64,000 nucleotides of DNA from assembly GCA_020852175.1 (NCBI GenBank), contig JADZBH010000038.1, forward strand, positions 1 through 64,000, in the 5' to 3' direction. The notes beneath the pieces are model-generated. The model ran no database searches. It was not told the origin of the DNA and was given only the letters and a program-made list of their open reading frames with translations. Made by a program: the position numbers and the translations under genes. The DNA comes from Bryobacterales bacterium (GTDB taxonomy: Bacteria > Acidobacteriota > Terriglobia > Bryobacterales > Bryobacteraceae). Positions 51,582 through 60,588 of the stretch are shown here, piece after piece; within the stretch, counting starts at the first letter, position 1, and each line of letters opens with the position of its first letter.

Positions 51582-52955
51582 TTATTTCAAGTCCCGCAGC
51601 GCCAATTGACCCTTTCTGGAGTAATCGAGAGAATCGGCCAGAATCCTGAGCGCTTCACCCGGCGCGTGGAACCCCGTCGAATTTTCGGCTTCGACGAAAT
51701 CCACATAAAACTGCGCCTTGCGCTGAAAAGTCCAGGCCTGTGCCAGTTGCGCATCGGTGGCGCCCTTGGCCTTCCTCTCCCGGATGTCGGCGATCAACGC
51801 CACCAGGGCATCCATGGCAACATTCCTGGTCTGGAAAAAGCGCGTCTGAATCTGCTCCGCGCGCGCTTTCATCTCCTCCTCCGGGAAGTGATGGCAGCCT
51901 TGGCAAGCGCGGTTGATGTTCCCCAGAGGGCTCCGGACATGATGGTCGCTAACCTTCAATCCGCCTTCGCGCTTGTAAGGCATGTGACAGTCCGCGCAGG
52001 CCACGCCGGAACGCGCATGCACGCCCTGGCTCCACATCTCGAACTCGGGGTGCTGGGCCTTCAACACCGGGGCGCCCGTGTCCTTGTGCACCCAATCCTT
52101 GTGCCCGTCTTCCTCGTAGTACGCCATGATATTTTCGATCTTCAACCCCTTGTGCCAGGGAAAGGTGAGCCGCTTTTCATCGCCTTTGAAGTAGTACTCC
52201 ACATGGCACTGTCCGCAGACGTAGCTCCGCATCTCCTGCGCGCTTGCCATCCGGTTCACGTCGTAGTTGGGCACGCCCTGAGAAGCCTTGTAATTCCTGA
52301 TCCCCTCGATGAAGGCCGGCCGTGACACGCGGAGTTGCATCGACTTCGGTTCATGGCAGTCAATGCAACTGACCGGATGTTTCACGTGCGAAGTCGCCTC
52401 GGCGTAGGTCATCCGGTTGATCTGTTCAAAGCCCTTGAAGATATCGCCGCCGCCCAGCTTCCTCATCGTGACGTAGGTCGAGGCGTGGCAGTGCAGACAA
52501 GTACCCGGCTGTTTGAACTCGGTCACGCGCCGGGTATTTCTCTGGTCGATCAGCATGTAGGCGTGGCCGCGCTCCTCGCGGAAATCAACGCTGAAGGCAT
52601 AGCCCGCCCACATTGTTTTCAGCCGCGGATCCTCGTCGATCTTGCTCTGCGAGACCACCGAGCGCGGATCGGCTTTCGTCGGCACGTGCGGCATCGCCTC
52701 AGAGCCGCCATACCGGGTCCGCTCCATGTCCACCGTCCGCTTGTAAGAGTCATATTGCAGCGGGAAGTTCCTTCCCCATTCGGCCGGATCTTCCGTGTCG
52801 TCGGTCAACTCCACCACGCGAAAGAAACTCTGCTTGGCCTCCTGCTGCCGTTCGAAGATGTTCATCAGCAGCGCGCTCACGCCCACCGTCAGCACCGCCG
52901 TAAGCAGGATCGTGACTGGCAGGACCCTGCGCCATCCCGGTTTCGCTTCGCTCAT
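51582..52955 (-). CDS. nrfA: Ammonia-forming cytochrome c nitrite reductase
   Basis: 457 residues, pentahaem enzyme reducing nitrite to ammonium with six electrons in the periplasm. Haem motifs in order: CLHCH, CIDCH, CGQCH (in YVCGQCHVEYYF), CADCH and CQGCH. The first, which binds the catalytic haem, is CxxCH rather than the CxxCK of E. coli NrfA, so this is the CxxCH type with a histidine or other ligand at that haem. An uncleaved N-terminal helix (VLPVTILLTAVLTVGVSALL) anchors it. It follows nrfH by 10 bp on the same message. Confidence 0.92.
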   Translation of the reverse strand: MSEAKPGWRRVLPVTILLTAVLTVGVSALLMNIFERQQEAKQSFFRVVELTDDTEDPAEWGRNFPLQYDSYKRTVDMERTRYGGSEAMPHVPTKADPRSVVSQSKIDEDPRLKTMWAGYAFSVDFREERGHAYMLIDQRNTRRVTEFKQPGTCLHCHASTYVTMRKLGGGDIFKGFEQINRMTYAEATSHVKHPVSCIDCHEPKSMQLRVSRPAFIEGIRNYKASQGVPNYDVNRMASAQEMRSYVCGQCHVEYYFKGDEKRLTFPWHKGLKIENIMAYYEEDGHKDWVHKDTGAPVLKAQHPEFEMWSQGVHARSGVACADCHMPYKREGGLKVSDHHVRSPLGNINRACQGCHHFPEEEMKARAEQIQTRFFQTRNVAMDALVALIADIRERKAKGATDAQLAQAWTFQRKAQFYVDFVEAENSTGFHAPGEALRILADSLDYSRKGQLALRDLK

Positions 52956-52965
52956 CTCTCGCTCC

Positions 52966-53427
52966 TTATTGGTGTCCCACCCGTGCGTGACAACTCAAGC
53001 ACGCCACCTTCGAACCGTGGCTCCGGCTGGACTGAATCCCATCCACCAGATCGGCATGGCACTTGGAACACGAACTCTCCGTCACGGCGTGGTTCCGTCC
53101 CGTAATCTGAATCTGATCGGGAAACCAGCCGGTGGTGAACGCCCACGAATGCCAGAAACCGTTCAGCGCCTTGGTCGCGTACTTGGCCACCGCGCCCGGA
53201 GGCGTATGACAGTCATTGCAAACCGCCACGCTGTGGTGGCTTCCCTTGCGCCATCCCGCCATTTGTTCGGACATCACATGGCAGTTGGCGCAGGCCTGCG
53301 GATCGTTTGTCATGTAGCTGGCGCCTTTGGCGTAGCCGAACGTAAACACGCCCAACCCCGCCAGCAGGCCCGCCACGACGCCCAGCACAACCACGAGCTT
53401 TGTCTGGCTTCGCTCCTCGTTCCCCAT
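52966..53427 (-). CDS. nrfH: Cytochrome c nitrite reductase small subunit
   Basis: 153 residues, tetrahaem quinol dehydrogenase of the NapC/NirT family that feeds electrons from menaquinol to NrfA. One N-terminal membrane helix (LVVVLGVVAGLLAGLGVFTF) and four CxxCH motifs (CANCH, CNDCH, CSKCH, CLSCH) are visible. I chose the ATG at 53427 because GAGG lies 6 nt upstream; a GTG at 53439 is an alternative. The region 53440-53646 upstream is without a gene. Confidence 0.92.
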   Translation of the reverse strand: MGNEERSQTKLVVVLGVVAGLLAGLGVFTFGYAKGASYMTNDPQACANCHVMSEQMAGWRKGSHHSVAVCNDCHTPPGAVAKYATKALNGFWHSWAFTTGWFPDQIQITGRNHAVTESSCSKCHADLVDGIQSSRSHGSKVACLSCHARVGHQ

Positions 53428-53646
53428 GCGCAGCCTCACTCATTGCAGTTCATGCGCCAAACCCTGAAACCTACTCGAAACAGGAAGCACGCCGCATCTG
53501 CGACACCGCTTCGTGAACTCTATAAATCTCATGTCTATTCAAATACTTACAAACAATCTCACACAACGGCTTACGGCCTGTATTCCCCATGATAACCCGT
53601 CCCGTTTGGGGATCAGAATCCGGTTCCAACGTCTCACTTTGAAACA

Positions 53647-54261
53647 TCACCCCCGGCGTCCCGCCAACCGCAGCGCCAAAAGCCCCACCAGGATCATCGC
53701 GTACAGGGCTGGCAGCCGGATGTCGGACTTGACCAGCCACCAGTAATGCACTACGCCAGCCCCCGCCGCCACATAGGCTAACCGGTGCAGCCGTTGCCAG
53801 TTCCTGCCCAGTCGCCGGATCCAGCCTGCCGTCGAGGTCGCCGCCAGCGGGACCAGGCAGAGGAAACCGGCCATTCCGGCCGTCACGAACCGCCGTTTTT
53901 GCACGTCGGCCCACATTTCGGACGGATCGAAAAACTTGTCCAGCCAGACCCAGGTCATCAAATGTAGAAATCCGTAGAAGAACGCCCACAGCCCCAGCAT
54001 CCGCCGGAAGCGGATCAGTTCCGGCAGGCGCAGCAGGCGCCGCGCGGGCGTTACCGCCAGGGAGGCCAGCAGCAGGCGCAGCGTCCAATCTCCCGTCGCG
54101 TGCGTCACCGCCTCGATGGGGTTCGGGCCCAGGCTGCCCGCATAGACGCCATAAGCTAGCCACACGGCGGGCGCCAGGCAGGCCAGCCACGCAGCCAACT
54201 TACTCCACTTACTTCTCAGCACGCGTGCAAGCCCCCCGGACGCGACGGAAGATCCAGCCAA
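53647..54261 (-). CDS. msrQ: Methionine sulfoxide reductase haem-binding subunit
   Basis: 204 residues, six membrane helices, b-type haem protein that passes electrons from the quinone pool to MsrP. Family features are ATGDWTLRLLLASLAVTPAR, LIRFRRMLGLWAFFYGFLH and WQRLHRLAYVAAGAGVVHYW, which supply the haem histidines. It starts at a TTG one base after the msrP stop, so it is tightly coupled. Length is normal. Confidence 0.92.
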   Translation of the reverse strand: MAGSSVASGGLARVLRSKWSKLAAWLACLAPAVWLAYGVYAGSLGPNPIEAVTHATGDWTLRLLLASLAVTPARRLLRLPELIRFRRMLGLWAFFYGFLHLMTWVWLDKFFDPSEMWADVQKRRFVTAGMAGFLCLVPLAATSTAGWIRRLGRNWQRLHRLAYVAAGAGVVHYWWLVKSDIRLPALYAMILVGLLALRLAGRRG

Positions 54262-54262
54262 C

Positions 54263-55183
54263 TTAGTAATATTTCTTCAGGTCCATGCCGGCGTACAAGG
54301 ACGCCACCTGATCCCCATAGCCGTTGAACTTCAGCGTCTTCCGCTTGAAGAATTCGCCCAGCCTCCGTTCGCTCGCCTGGCTCCACCGCGGGTGGTCCAC
54401 TTCCGGATTCACGTTCGAATAGAAACCATACTCGCGGCCGTTAATGATCTTCCAGGAGCAGGGCGGTTCATTCTCCACCAGCCGCACCTTCACGATGGAC
54501 TTAATGCCCTTGAACCCGTACTTCCACGGCACCACCAGGCGCACCGGAGCGCCATTTTGCTTCGGCAGAGCCTCACCGTACAGGCCGAACGCCAACAGCG
54601 TCAACGAGTGCATGGCCTCGTCCATCCTCAGCCCCTCGCGGTAGGGAAACTCGATGCCGGCCTGCTCGGGCCGCAACATGGTTCCGTCGTAGTGCGTTTC
54701 AAACGCCACGTACTTCGCCTTGGCCGTGGGCTCCACCTGCTTCAGCAGTTGGGACAGCGAATACCCCGCCCATGGCACCACCACCGACCAGGCCTCGACG
54801 CACCGCATCCTATAGACGCGTTCCTCGAGCGGCGCCAGTTTCATCAGCGAGTCGATGTCGAACTTACGCGGCTTGGCGCAGTGCCCCTCGACGCTCACCA
54901 CCCACGGCCGCGTTTTCAAACTTCCGGCGTTGCGCGCCGGATCGGCCTTCCCGGTTCCATACTCATAGAAATTGTTGTAAGTGGTCACGTCCTGTTTGGG
55001 GTTGATTTTCTCCCCTTCGGTGACAAACCCTTTTCCAACGCCTTCCAGTTTCTGCGCGTGAGCCTCCGCGGCCCCAAGGACCAATCCGCCCGCGGCCGCC
55101 GTCAGGAACCGTCTCCGGTTCACATAGCTCTCGCGCGGCGTGATCTCGCTCCACCGGTATTCCGGCGCCTGCCGAATCAACAT
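54263..55183 (-). CDS. msrP: Protein-methionine-sulfoxide reductase catalytic subunit
   Basis: 306 residues, molybdopterin enzyme repairing oxidised methionines in periplasmic proteins. The twin-arginine leader [12 protein letters not shown] shows folded export. The Mo-ligating Cys is in [17 protein letters not shown], and [13 protein letters not shown] with [12 protein letters not shown] are also typical of YedY/MsrP. It leads the msrPQ operon. GGGAGG stands upstream of the ATG. Confidence 0.94.
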   Translation of the reverse strand: MLIRQAPEYRWSEITPRESYVNRRRFLTAAAGGLVLGAAEAHAQKLEGVGKGFVTEGEKINPKQDVTTYNNFYEYGTGKADPARNAGSLKTRPWVVSVEGHCAKPRKFDIDSLMKLAPLEERVYRMRCVEAWSVVVPWAGYSLSQLLKQVEPTAKAKYVAFETHYDGTMLRPEQAGIEFPYREGLRMDEAMHSLTLLAFGLYGEALPKQNGAPVRLVVPWKYGFKGIKSIVKVRLVENEPPCSWKIINGREYGFYSNVNPEVDHPRWSQASERRLGEFFKRKTLKFNGYGDQVASLYAGMDLKKYY

Positions 55184-55267
55184 GCGATTGCCTCCCAGAG
55201 CTTTATCCTGGCGCGGCGCGCGCTATTCCCTAGCCTTATTCCCAGTGTCGCGCCCGCCTCCTAACGT

Positions 55268-55273
55268 TATAAT
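55268..55273 (+). promoter_or_regulatory. -10 hexamer for the S9 peptidase gene
   Basis: Consensus TATAAT, 12 nt before the ATG at 55286, with no Shine-Dalgarno sequence in between. Confidence 0.55.
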
Positions 55274-55285
55274 AATCGACCGCCC

Positions 55286-57286
55286 ATGCCCTCGCACACC
55301 GTCCGTTCCGCGATTGCGCTTCTGGCCGCCCATGTTGCCGCCTGTCTGCTGGCCGCCGCACCCTTCACCGCGGCCGACCTCTCCCGCCTCCGGTCGGTTA
55401 CCGGCGCCGCGCTTTCGCCCGATGGCCGCTTCCTTGCCTACACGGTCGAGAACAACGACACCGCCGGCACGCCCTATTCGCAAACCTGGGTCTACACGGT
55501 GGCCACCGGCGCCTCGGCTCCCCTCACCAGCGGACACGAACCCTCTTCGGAGCCCACATGGTCGCCCGACTCTTCCCGCCTGGCCTACGCCGGCCGCCAC
55601 AACGGCAAATCCGCGCTGCTGGTCACGCCCGTTCCCCGCTTCGCCCCGCGCTTCCTGGCGGAACTCGACACCACGAATAGTCCGCTGCCTTCCACCGGCG
55701 CGCGCTTTGCCTGGTCTCCCGATTCGCGGCGCATCGCCTTCGTCTCGGCCGTTCCCGGTCCCGAAACCGCCCAGGCCACGGGCGATCCCGTCGTCATCAC
55801 CCGCTATCTGTACAAACCCGACGCGGCCGAAGGCAACACGCGCTTCAACGACAACAAGCGTCTCCACATATTCCTTGTCGAGGCCGGCGGCGGTCCCATT
55901 CGCACGCTTACCTCCGGCGTCCACTATGAGCACTCCATCGACTGGTCGCCCAACGGCGAGGAAATTGCCTTCGTCTCCAACCGCGAGCCCAACGAGGACC
56001 AGTTTTTCAACTACGACCTGTTCACCCTCCGCGTGGCTGATCTCTCGATCCGCCGGCTCACCGCGACGGAGAACATCGAGTACCGTCCACGCTGGTCGCC
56101 CGACGGCCGCACCCTGGTGTATCAGGGCTGCAAGAGAGGCCTTACGGACCTGGAGACGACCATGGAAGACACCCACACCTGGGCGGTCGACACCGACGGG
56201 ACTAACCGCCGCGAACTGGTTCCGCTGGACAACCGCCAGGGCGAACCGCTGTGGGCTCCCGAAGGCGATGCCGTCTATTTCACCGTCCGTCAGCGCGGGA
56301 ACACCGTGCTGTACCGGGCGCCTTTCGCGGGCGGCCCGCCCACGCCCGTCATTGACAAGCCGGGCACGGTCGGCGCCTTCTCCATCGGACGCCGCGGCCA
56401 GATCGCCTACGCGTACTCCAGCGCCAGCGACTCCGCCCAGCTTTTTCTCGATTCAAAGCAACTCACTCATCTGAACTCTTCGCTGCTCGCCGAACGAACG
56501 GCCGCGCCGACGGAGAGCTTCCGCTTCATCAGTAACGACAACAAATGGGAGGTGGAGGCGTTCCTGACGCGCCCGGCCGTGATGACGCCCGGCTCGAAGC
56601 ACCCCATGATCACGGTCATCCATGGCGGCCCGCACAGCATGCAGGGCCCGGCGTTCAACCTGCGCCACCAGGTGTACGCTTCCAAGGGGTGGGCCACGCT
56701 GATGGTGAACTACCGGGGCTCGACCGGATACGGGCAGGCCTTCGCCGACGCCGTGTTCGGCGACCAGAACGGCAACGAGGCGCAGGACGTTCTCTACGCC
56801 GTCAGCGCCGCGCTGCGCCGCAACCTGTGGATCGACCGCGACCGCCTGGGCGTTGAGGGCGTCTCCTACGGCGGGCAGCTCTCGGCCTGGCTCATCACGC
56901 AGACGCGCCTGTTCAAGTCCGCTATTCCCGCGGCCGCCATCATCAACTTAGTCAGCTATAACTACACAACTTATTACAACCAGTACGAACAGATGACATT
57001 CGGAATCTTTCCGCACCAGTCGAACCTGATGGACACTCTTTGGGAGCGTTCCTCGCTGCGCTATGCCGCGCGCGCCGCCACGCCCACGCTGCTGATTCAC
57101 GGCGAAAACGACAACGACGTACCCATTTCGGAAGCCGAGCAGTTCTACATCGCGCTCAAGGATGTTGGCGTGGAAACCGTTTTTGTCCGCTACCCGCGCG
57201 AAGGGCATGGCCTCCGCGAGGTGAACCACATCATCGACTGGACTAACCGCTCGATCCAGTGGCACGAGAGCCACTTTCCCCGATGA
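55286..57286 (+). CDS. S9 family prolyl oligopeptidase-like peptidase
   Basis: 666 residues. Signal peptide, then a WD40-like beta-propeller (repeats such as LSPDGRFLAYTVEN, WSPDSSRLAYAG, WSPNGEEIAFVSN, WSPDGRTLVYQG), then an alpha/beta-hydrolase domain. The nucleophile is in GVEGVSYGGQLSAW, and the Asp and His follow in IHGENDNDVPISEAE and YPREGHGLREVNH. This is the acylaminoacyl-peptidase/dipeptidyl-peptidase branch and should cleave short peptides in the periplasm. It converges with the kinase gene. Confidence 0.9.
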   Translation: MPSHTVRSAIALLAAHVAACLLAAAPFTAADLSRLRSVTGAALSPDGRFLAYTVENNDTAGTPYSQTWVYTVATGASAPLTSGHEPSSEPTWSPDSSRLAYAGRHNGKSALLVTPVPRFAPRFLAELDTTNSPLPSTGARFAWSPDSRRIAFVSAVPGPETAQATGDPVVITRYLYKPDAAEGNTRFNDNKRLHIFLVEAGGGPIRTLTSGVHYEHSIDWSPNGEEIAFVSNREPNEDQFFNYDLFTLRVADLSIRRLTATENIEYRPRWSPDGRTLVYQGCKRGLTDLETTMEDTHTWAVDTDGTNRRELVPLDNRQGEPLWAPEGDAVYFTVRQRGNTVLYRAPFAGGPPTPVIDKPGTVGAFSIGRRGQIAYAYSSASDSAQLFLDSKQLTHLNSSLLAERTAAPTESFRFISNDNKWEVEAFLTRPAVMTPGSKHPMITVIHGGPHSMQGPAFNLRHQVYASKGWATLMVNYRGSTGYGQAFADAVFGDQNGNEAQDVLYAVSAALRRNLWIDRDRLGVEGVSYGGQLSAWLITQTRLFKSAIPAAAIINLVSYNYTTYYNQYEQMTFGIFPHQSNLMDTLWERSSLRYAARAATPTLLIHGENDNDVPISEAEQFYIALKDVGVETVFVRYPREGHGLREVNHIIDWTNRSIQWHESHFPR

Positions 57287-57307
57287 AGTTGACGGACGCG
57301 GACTCCG

Positions 57308-59746
57308 CTACGGAGCCAGCTTCCGGGCCTCTTCGCGCACCCGTTCCATCTCCATGCGGCTTACGCTGTTCGCTTTCCCCTCGCGCTCCAGCCCCGTCAA
57401 CACGGTCATCGCCTCACGGTACGCCCCCAGCGCCTCGGGCTGTTTGCCGGCCCTGGCCAGAACATCGCCCAGCGCTCCGAACGACTCGGCCACTTCGCCG
57501 CGCGCCCCGGCGTTCATCGGGTTTTCCTTGGACAGCTTCACGCGTGACACCAGCGATTTCTGAACCAGCGCCAGGGCCAGGGGCCACTTCCCTTCCCGCA
57601 GCAGCGCCTTCGCGGTGAACACTTCATTGGTGGCCAGCAGGGTTCGCGTCCGCACCTCCTGCGGGTCCAGAACCGCCAGGCGCGCATAGCGTTCCCGGCC
57701 CACGCGCAACTCCTCCAACCCGTCTCTGACGCGCCCGGCCTGCACCAGTCCGTTGCCGTAGAACGTGTGGTCCTGAGCCACGGCCACCTGAAACTGCACG
57801 TTCCCCGGATGCCTCAGCAGCAGCGCTTCGTCGATATCCAACGCGCGCTTGGCTCGCGACAGGCCCACGTCAAACTTTTTCTGGAACAGCAGGATGCTCG
57901 CCATGCGGTAGTTCGCCTGGGCGAGGCTCCGCTGATCGGCCTCGTTGGCGGGGTCGCGGCGGCTGATGTCCTCGTAGATTTCCCAGGCTTTCCGGCGCGT
58001 GTCGGAAACCTCGTCCCATCGCCCCATCAACGAATGGCTAGCGCTTAACGACGTATAGGTGGCCGCCAGCGACCGCCGCCGCTCCACATTGTCCGGCTCG
58101 CCCTCGAGCAGGGCCAGGCGGATCGCCAGCGCCTTGCGGTCATATTCGAGCGCCGCGGGAAAATCGCCGGCCGCGCGCAGCACGGAACTGATTCGCAGGT
58201 AGGTTCGGGCCAGGTCGTCGCGCTGCACCGCGCTGGCCTGGTCAAAGACGCTCTCGCGAATCTTCTCCGCCTTGCGGTAGCTGGCCAGCGCCGCCGCCGT
58301 ATCGCCCAGATTCGCGCCCCCCGGACGCCCTTGCACGTCGCCCACCTTTTCGTAGGCCGCGGCCAGTTCCTCCTGCAATTGCCCGTCGCCTGTGCTTTCG
58401 CTGGCCAGCCTGTCCAGATACCCGATCGCGTTGCGCACCATGCGCGACCGCACACTCGTGGAGCCGGGCAGCTCCGCGATGGCGTCGTCCATGTCGAAGA
58501 TGAAGCTGTTGGCCAGCTTGCGCACGTCGCTGAACAGGCGCTGCGAACGCTCATAATTTTCCCGCGCCAGCCGCGCCTGCCAGATGGTCATTCCCAACCC
58601 GGCGATCAATGACAGCGTCACGGCGGCCACGGCGAGCACGAAGGCGCGATGGCGTTTCACGAACTTCCTGACCCGGTAGATGGCCGTCGTGGGATGCGCC
58701 GAAATGGGCAGCGACTCGCGGTGCCGCCGCAAATCCTCGGCCAGCGCGTCCACCGATGGATAGCGCAGCGCCGTTTCGTACTCCATGGCTTTCAGGGCGA
58801 TGTTGTCCAGATCCCCAGCCAGTTCCGTGCTGCGCGCCACCACGCTTGGCAGGGGCGGCGTGCGGGTGGCCAGCAGCGTCAGAATCTGCGGCGGAGACTG
58901 TCCGGCGAGGTCGAACGGCTGCTCCGCGGTCAGCAGGAAGTACATCAGCCGTCCCAGGGAGTAGGCGTCGCTCGATGGCGACAACGGGTCGCCGCGCAAC
59001 TGCTCCGGACTGGCCCAGGCCGGCGTCAGAGCCTGCAACGTCATTTCGCCCGCGTTGGACGACTCGGGATCGATCAGCCGCGCGATGCCAAAGTCCAGCA
59101 GCTTGGGCTGCCCTTCGCCGTTCACCAGGATGTTGTGCGGCTTGATATCCCCGTGCACGATCAGGTTCCGGTGCGCGAACGCGACGGCCGAACAAATCGA
59201 CTCGAAAATGCGCAGCTTTTCTTCCAGCCCCGGCCGCTTCGTCCGTACGTATTCATCCAGCGGAATTCCATCCACGAACTCCGTCACCAGGTAGGGCACG
59301 CCGTCGCCGGCAATGCCGCCGTCGATCAGACGAGTGATATTCGGATGCGACAACCGGGCCAGGATCTGGCGCTCCATGCGGAAGCGCCGGTGTACGTATT
59401 CGTTCAGCACGCTGACACGGATCAGCTTCAGCGCCACGCGCATCGTGAAGCCGTCCACCTCGCGCGAGGCCAGGTAAACCGCGCCCATGCCGCCCTGCCC
59501 CAAGAGGCGTTCCAGCCTGTAGGGACCGATCTGCTCGCCCACGCGCGGGTCCGGCAGCGCCTGCATCTGCTGCGAGTTCAGGAACGTCCCGGCCTCGGTG
59601 TAGGAAGCCAGCAGCGAATCCACCTCCTGCCGCAGGCTCAACTCCGGCCCGCAGGCCTCCCGCAGATACACGTCGCGTTCAGCCGGAGGCACATCCAGCG
59701 CCGCGGCCAGAATCGACTTCACCTGCTGCCAGCGGTCCGGCGTCAT
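57308..59746 (-). CDS. Serine/threonine protein kinase with C-terminal helical repeats
   Basis: 812 residues. An N-terminal helical stretch (1-70) precedes a Hanks-type kinase domain with glycine loop LGQGGMGAVYLA (82-93), Lys107 in VALKLIRV, catalytic loop VHGDIKPHNIL (HGD instead of HRD, with the Asp kept) and DFGIARL. One membrane helix follows (AFVLAVAAVTLSLIAGLGMT, near 368-387), and the C-terminal 400 residues are TPR-like helical repeats on the far side of the membrane. It lies 27 bp after an ECF sigma-factor gene on the same strand, a well-known pairing in this group. Confidence 0.88.
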   Translation of the reverse strand: MTPDRWQQVKSILAAALDVPPAERDVYLREACGPELSLRQEVDSLLASYTEAGTFLNSQQMQALPDPRVGEQIGPYRLERLLGQGGMGAVYLASREVDGFTMRVALKLIRVSVLNEYVHRRFRMERQILARLSHPNITRLIDGGIAGDGVPYLVTEFVDGIPLDEYVRTKRPGLEEKLRIFESICSAVAFAHRNLIVHGDIKPHNILVNGEGQPKLLDFGIARLIDPESSNAGEMTLQALTPAWASPEQLRGDPLSPSSDAYSLGRLMYFLLTAEQPFDLAGQSPPQILTLLATRTPPLPSVVARSTELAGDLDNIALKAMEYETALRYPSVDALAEDLRRHRESLPISAHPTTAIYRVRKFVKRHRAFVLAVAAVTLSLIAGLGMTIWQARLARENYERSQRLFSDVRKLANSFIFDMDDAIAELPGSTSVRSRMVRNAIGYLDRLASESTGDGQLQEELAAAYEKVGDVQGRPGGANLGDTAAALASYRKAEKIRESVFDQASAVQRDDLARTYLRISSVLRAAGDFPAALEYDRKALAIRLALLEGEPDNVERRRSLAATYTSLSASHSLMGRWDEVSDTRRKAWEIYEDISRRDPANEADQRSLAQANYRMASILLFQKKFDVGLSRAKRALDIDEALLLRHPGNVQFQVAVAQDHTFYGNGLVQAGRVRDGLEELRVGRERYARLAVLDPQEVRTRTLLATNEVFTAKALLREGKWPLALALVQKSLVSRVKLSKENPMNAGARGEVAESFGALGDVLARAGKQPEALGAYREAMTVLTGLEREGKANSVSRMEMERVREEARKLAP

Positions 59747-59773
59747 GGTTTTCGCCGGCGGCTGCCGCCGCCG

Positions 59774-60349
59774 TTATTCCTCTCCCTCGGGTTTCCGGGA
59801 AATTTCGCGGAACAGCCACGCCCGCGCCGCGGCCCACTCGCGTTTTACCGTCGCCGGAGACACGCCCACCACCTCGGCCGTCTCTTCAATCGACAGCCCG
59901 GTGAAGAAGCGCAACTCGACGATGCGGCCCTGCTTGGGATCCATTTCGGTCAGGCGCGTCAGGGCATCGTTCAGCGCCAGAATCTCCACATCGCGTTTCT
60001 CCGGCACGCCAATGGCTTCGTCCAATGACAATACGCCGGCGCCGCCGCCGCGTTTTTCGGCTTTGTGCGCCCGGGCATGATCCACCAGGATCCGCCGGAT
60101 CATCTGCGCCGCGATGCCAAAAAAATGTGCGCGGTTCTGCCACACAACGTTCTTCTGGTCCACCAGCTTCAGGTAGGCCTCGTTCACCAGGGCCGTGCTT
60201 TGCAGCGTGTGGTCCTGCCGTTCCCGCCTCATGTAACTCGCCGCCAGCCTGCGTAATTCGTCGTACACCACCGGCGTCAACTGGTCGAGCGCATTCTCGT
60301 CGCCTCCGCTCCAGTTCCGCAGAAGCCGCGTTACCTCGGGTGCGTCCAT
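59774..60349 (-). CDS. ECF-type RNA polymerase sigma factor
   Basis: 191 residues of the sigma-70 ECF family (TIGR02999-like). Region 2 includes [20 protein letters not shown] and [19 protein letters not shown], and region 4 includes [20 protein letters not shown] followed by [11 protein letters not shown]. It is translated ahead of a membrane Ser/Thr kinase, which may modulate it in place of an anti-sigma factor. GATAAA on the minus strand (60359-60364) is 9 nt before the ATG. Confidence 0.9.
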   Translation of the reverse strand: MDAPEVTRLLRNWSGGDENALDQLTPVVYDELRRLAASYMRRERQDHTLQSTALVNEAYLKLVDQKNVVWQNRAHFFGIAAQMIRRILVDHARAHKAEKRGGGAGVLSLDEAIGVPEKRDVEILALNDALTRLTEMDPKQGRIVELRFFTGLSIEETAEVVGVSPATVKREWAAARAWLFREISRKPEGEE

Positions 60350-60358
60350 CGTCGTCTT

Positions 60359-60364
60359 TTTATC
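60359..60364 (-). promoter_or_regulatory. -10-like hexamer for the ECF sigma gene
   Basis: Minus-strand GATAAA, 9 nt before the ATG at 60349. Confidence 0.4.
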
Positions 60365-60588
60365 CTTCCACCGCGCTTGATCCGGTTCCTCTCAACGATT
60401 ACGCGTAATTGCCTGAGAAGTTCCGGAACGAATGCCGCCTGCCCCCAATCCCAGGCGGGCCGGACGGCGTTTTTCCATTCTACAGTCGCCGGCTGATTCC
60501 ACTGGCCTTGGTGCACCGGCCTGGTTGCACGGCCCGGGCCGGATCGCGGTCCCTGCCTGTGCAAGGCTGGGGTATGCAAGGCTTAGGT

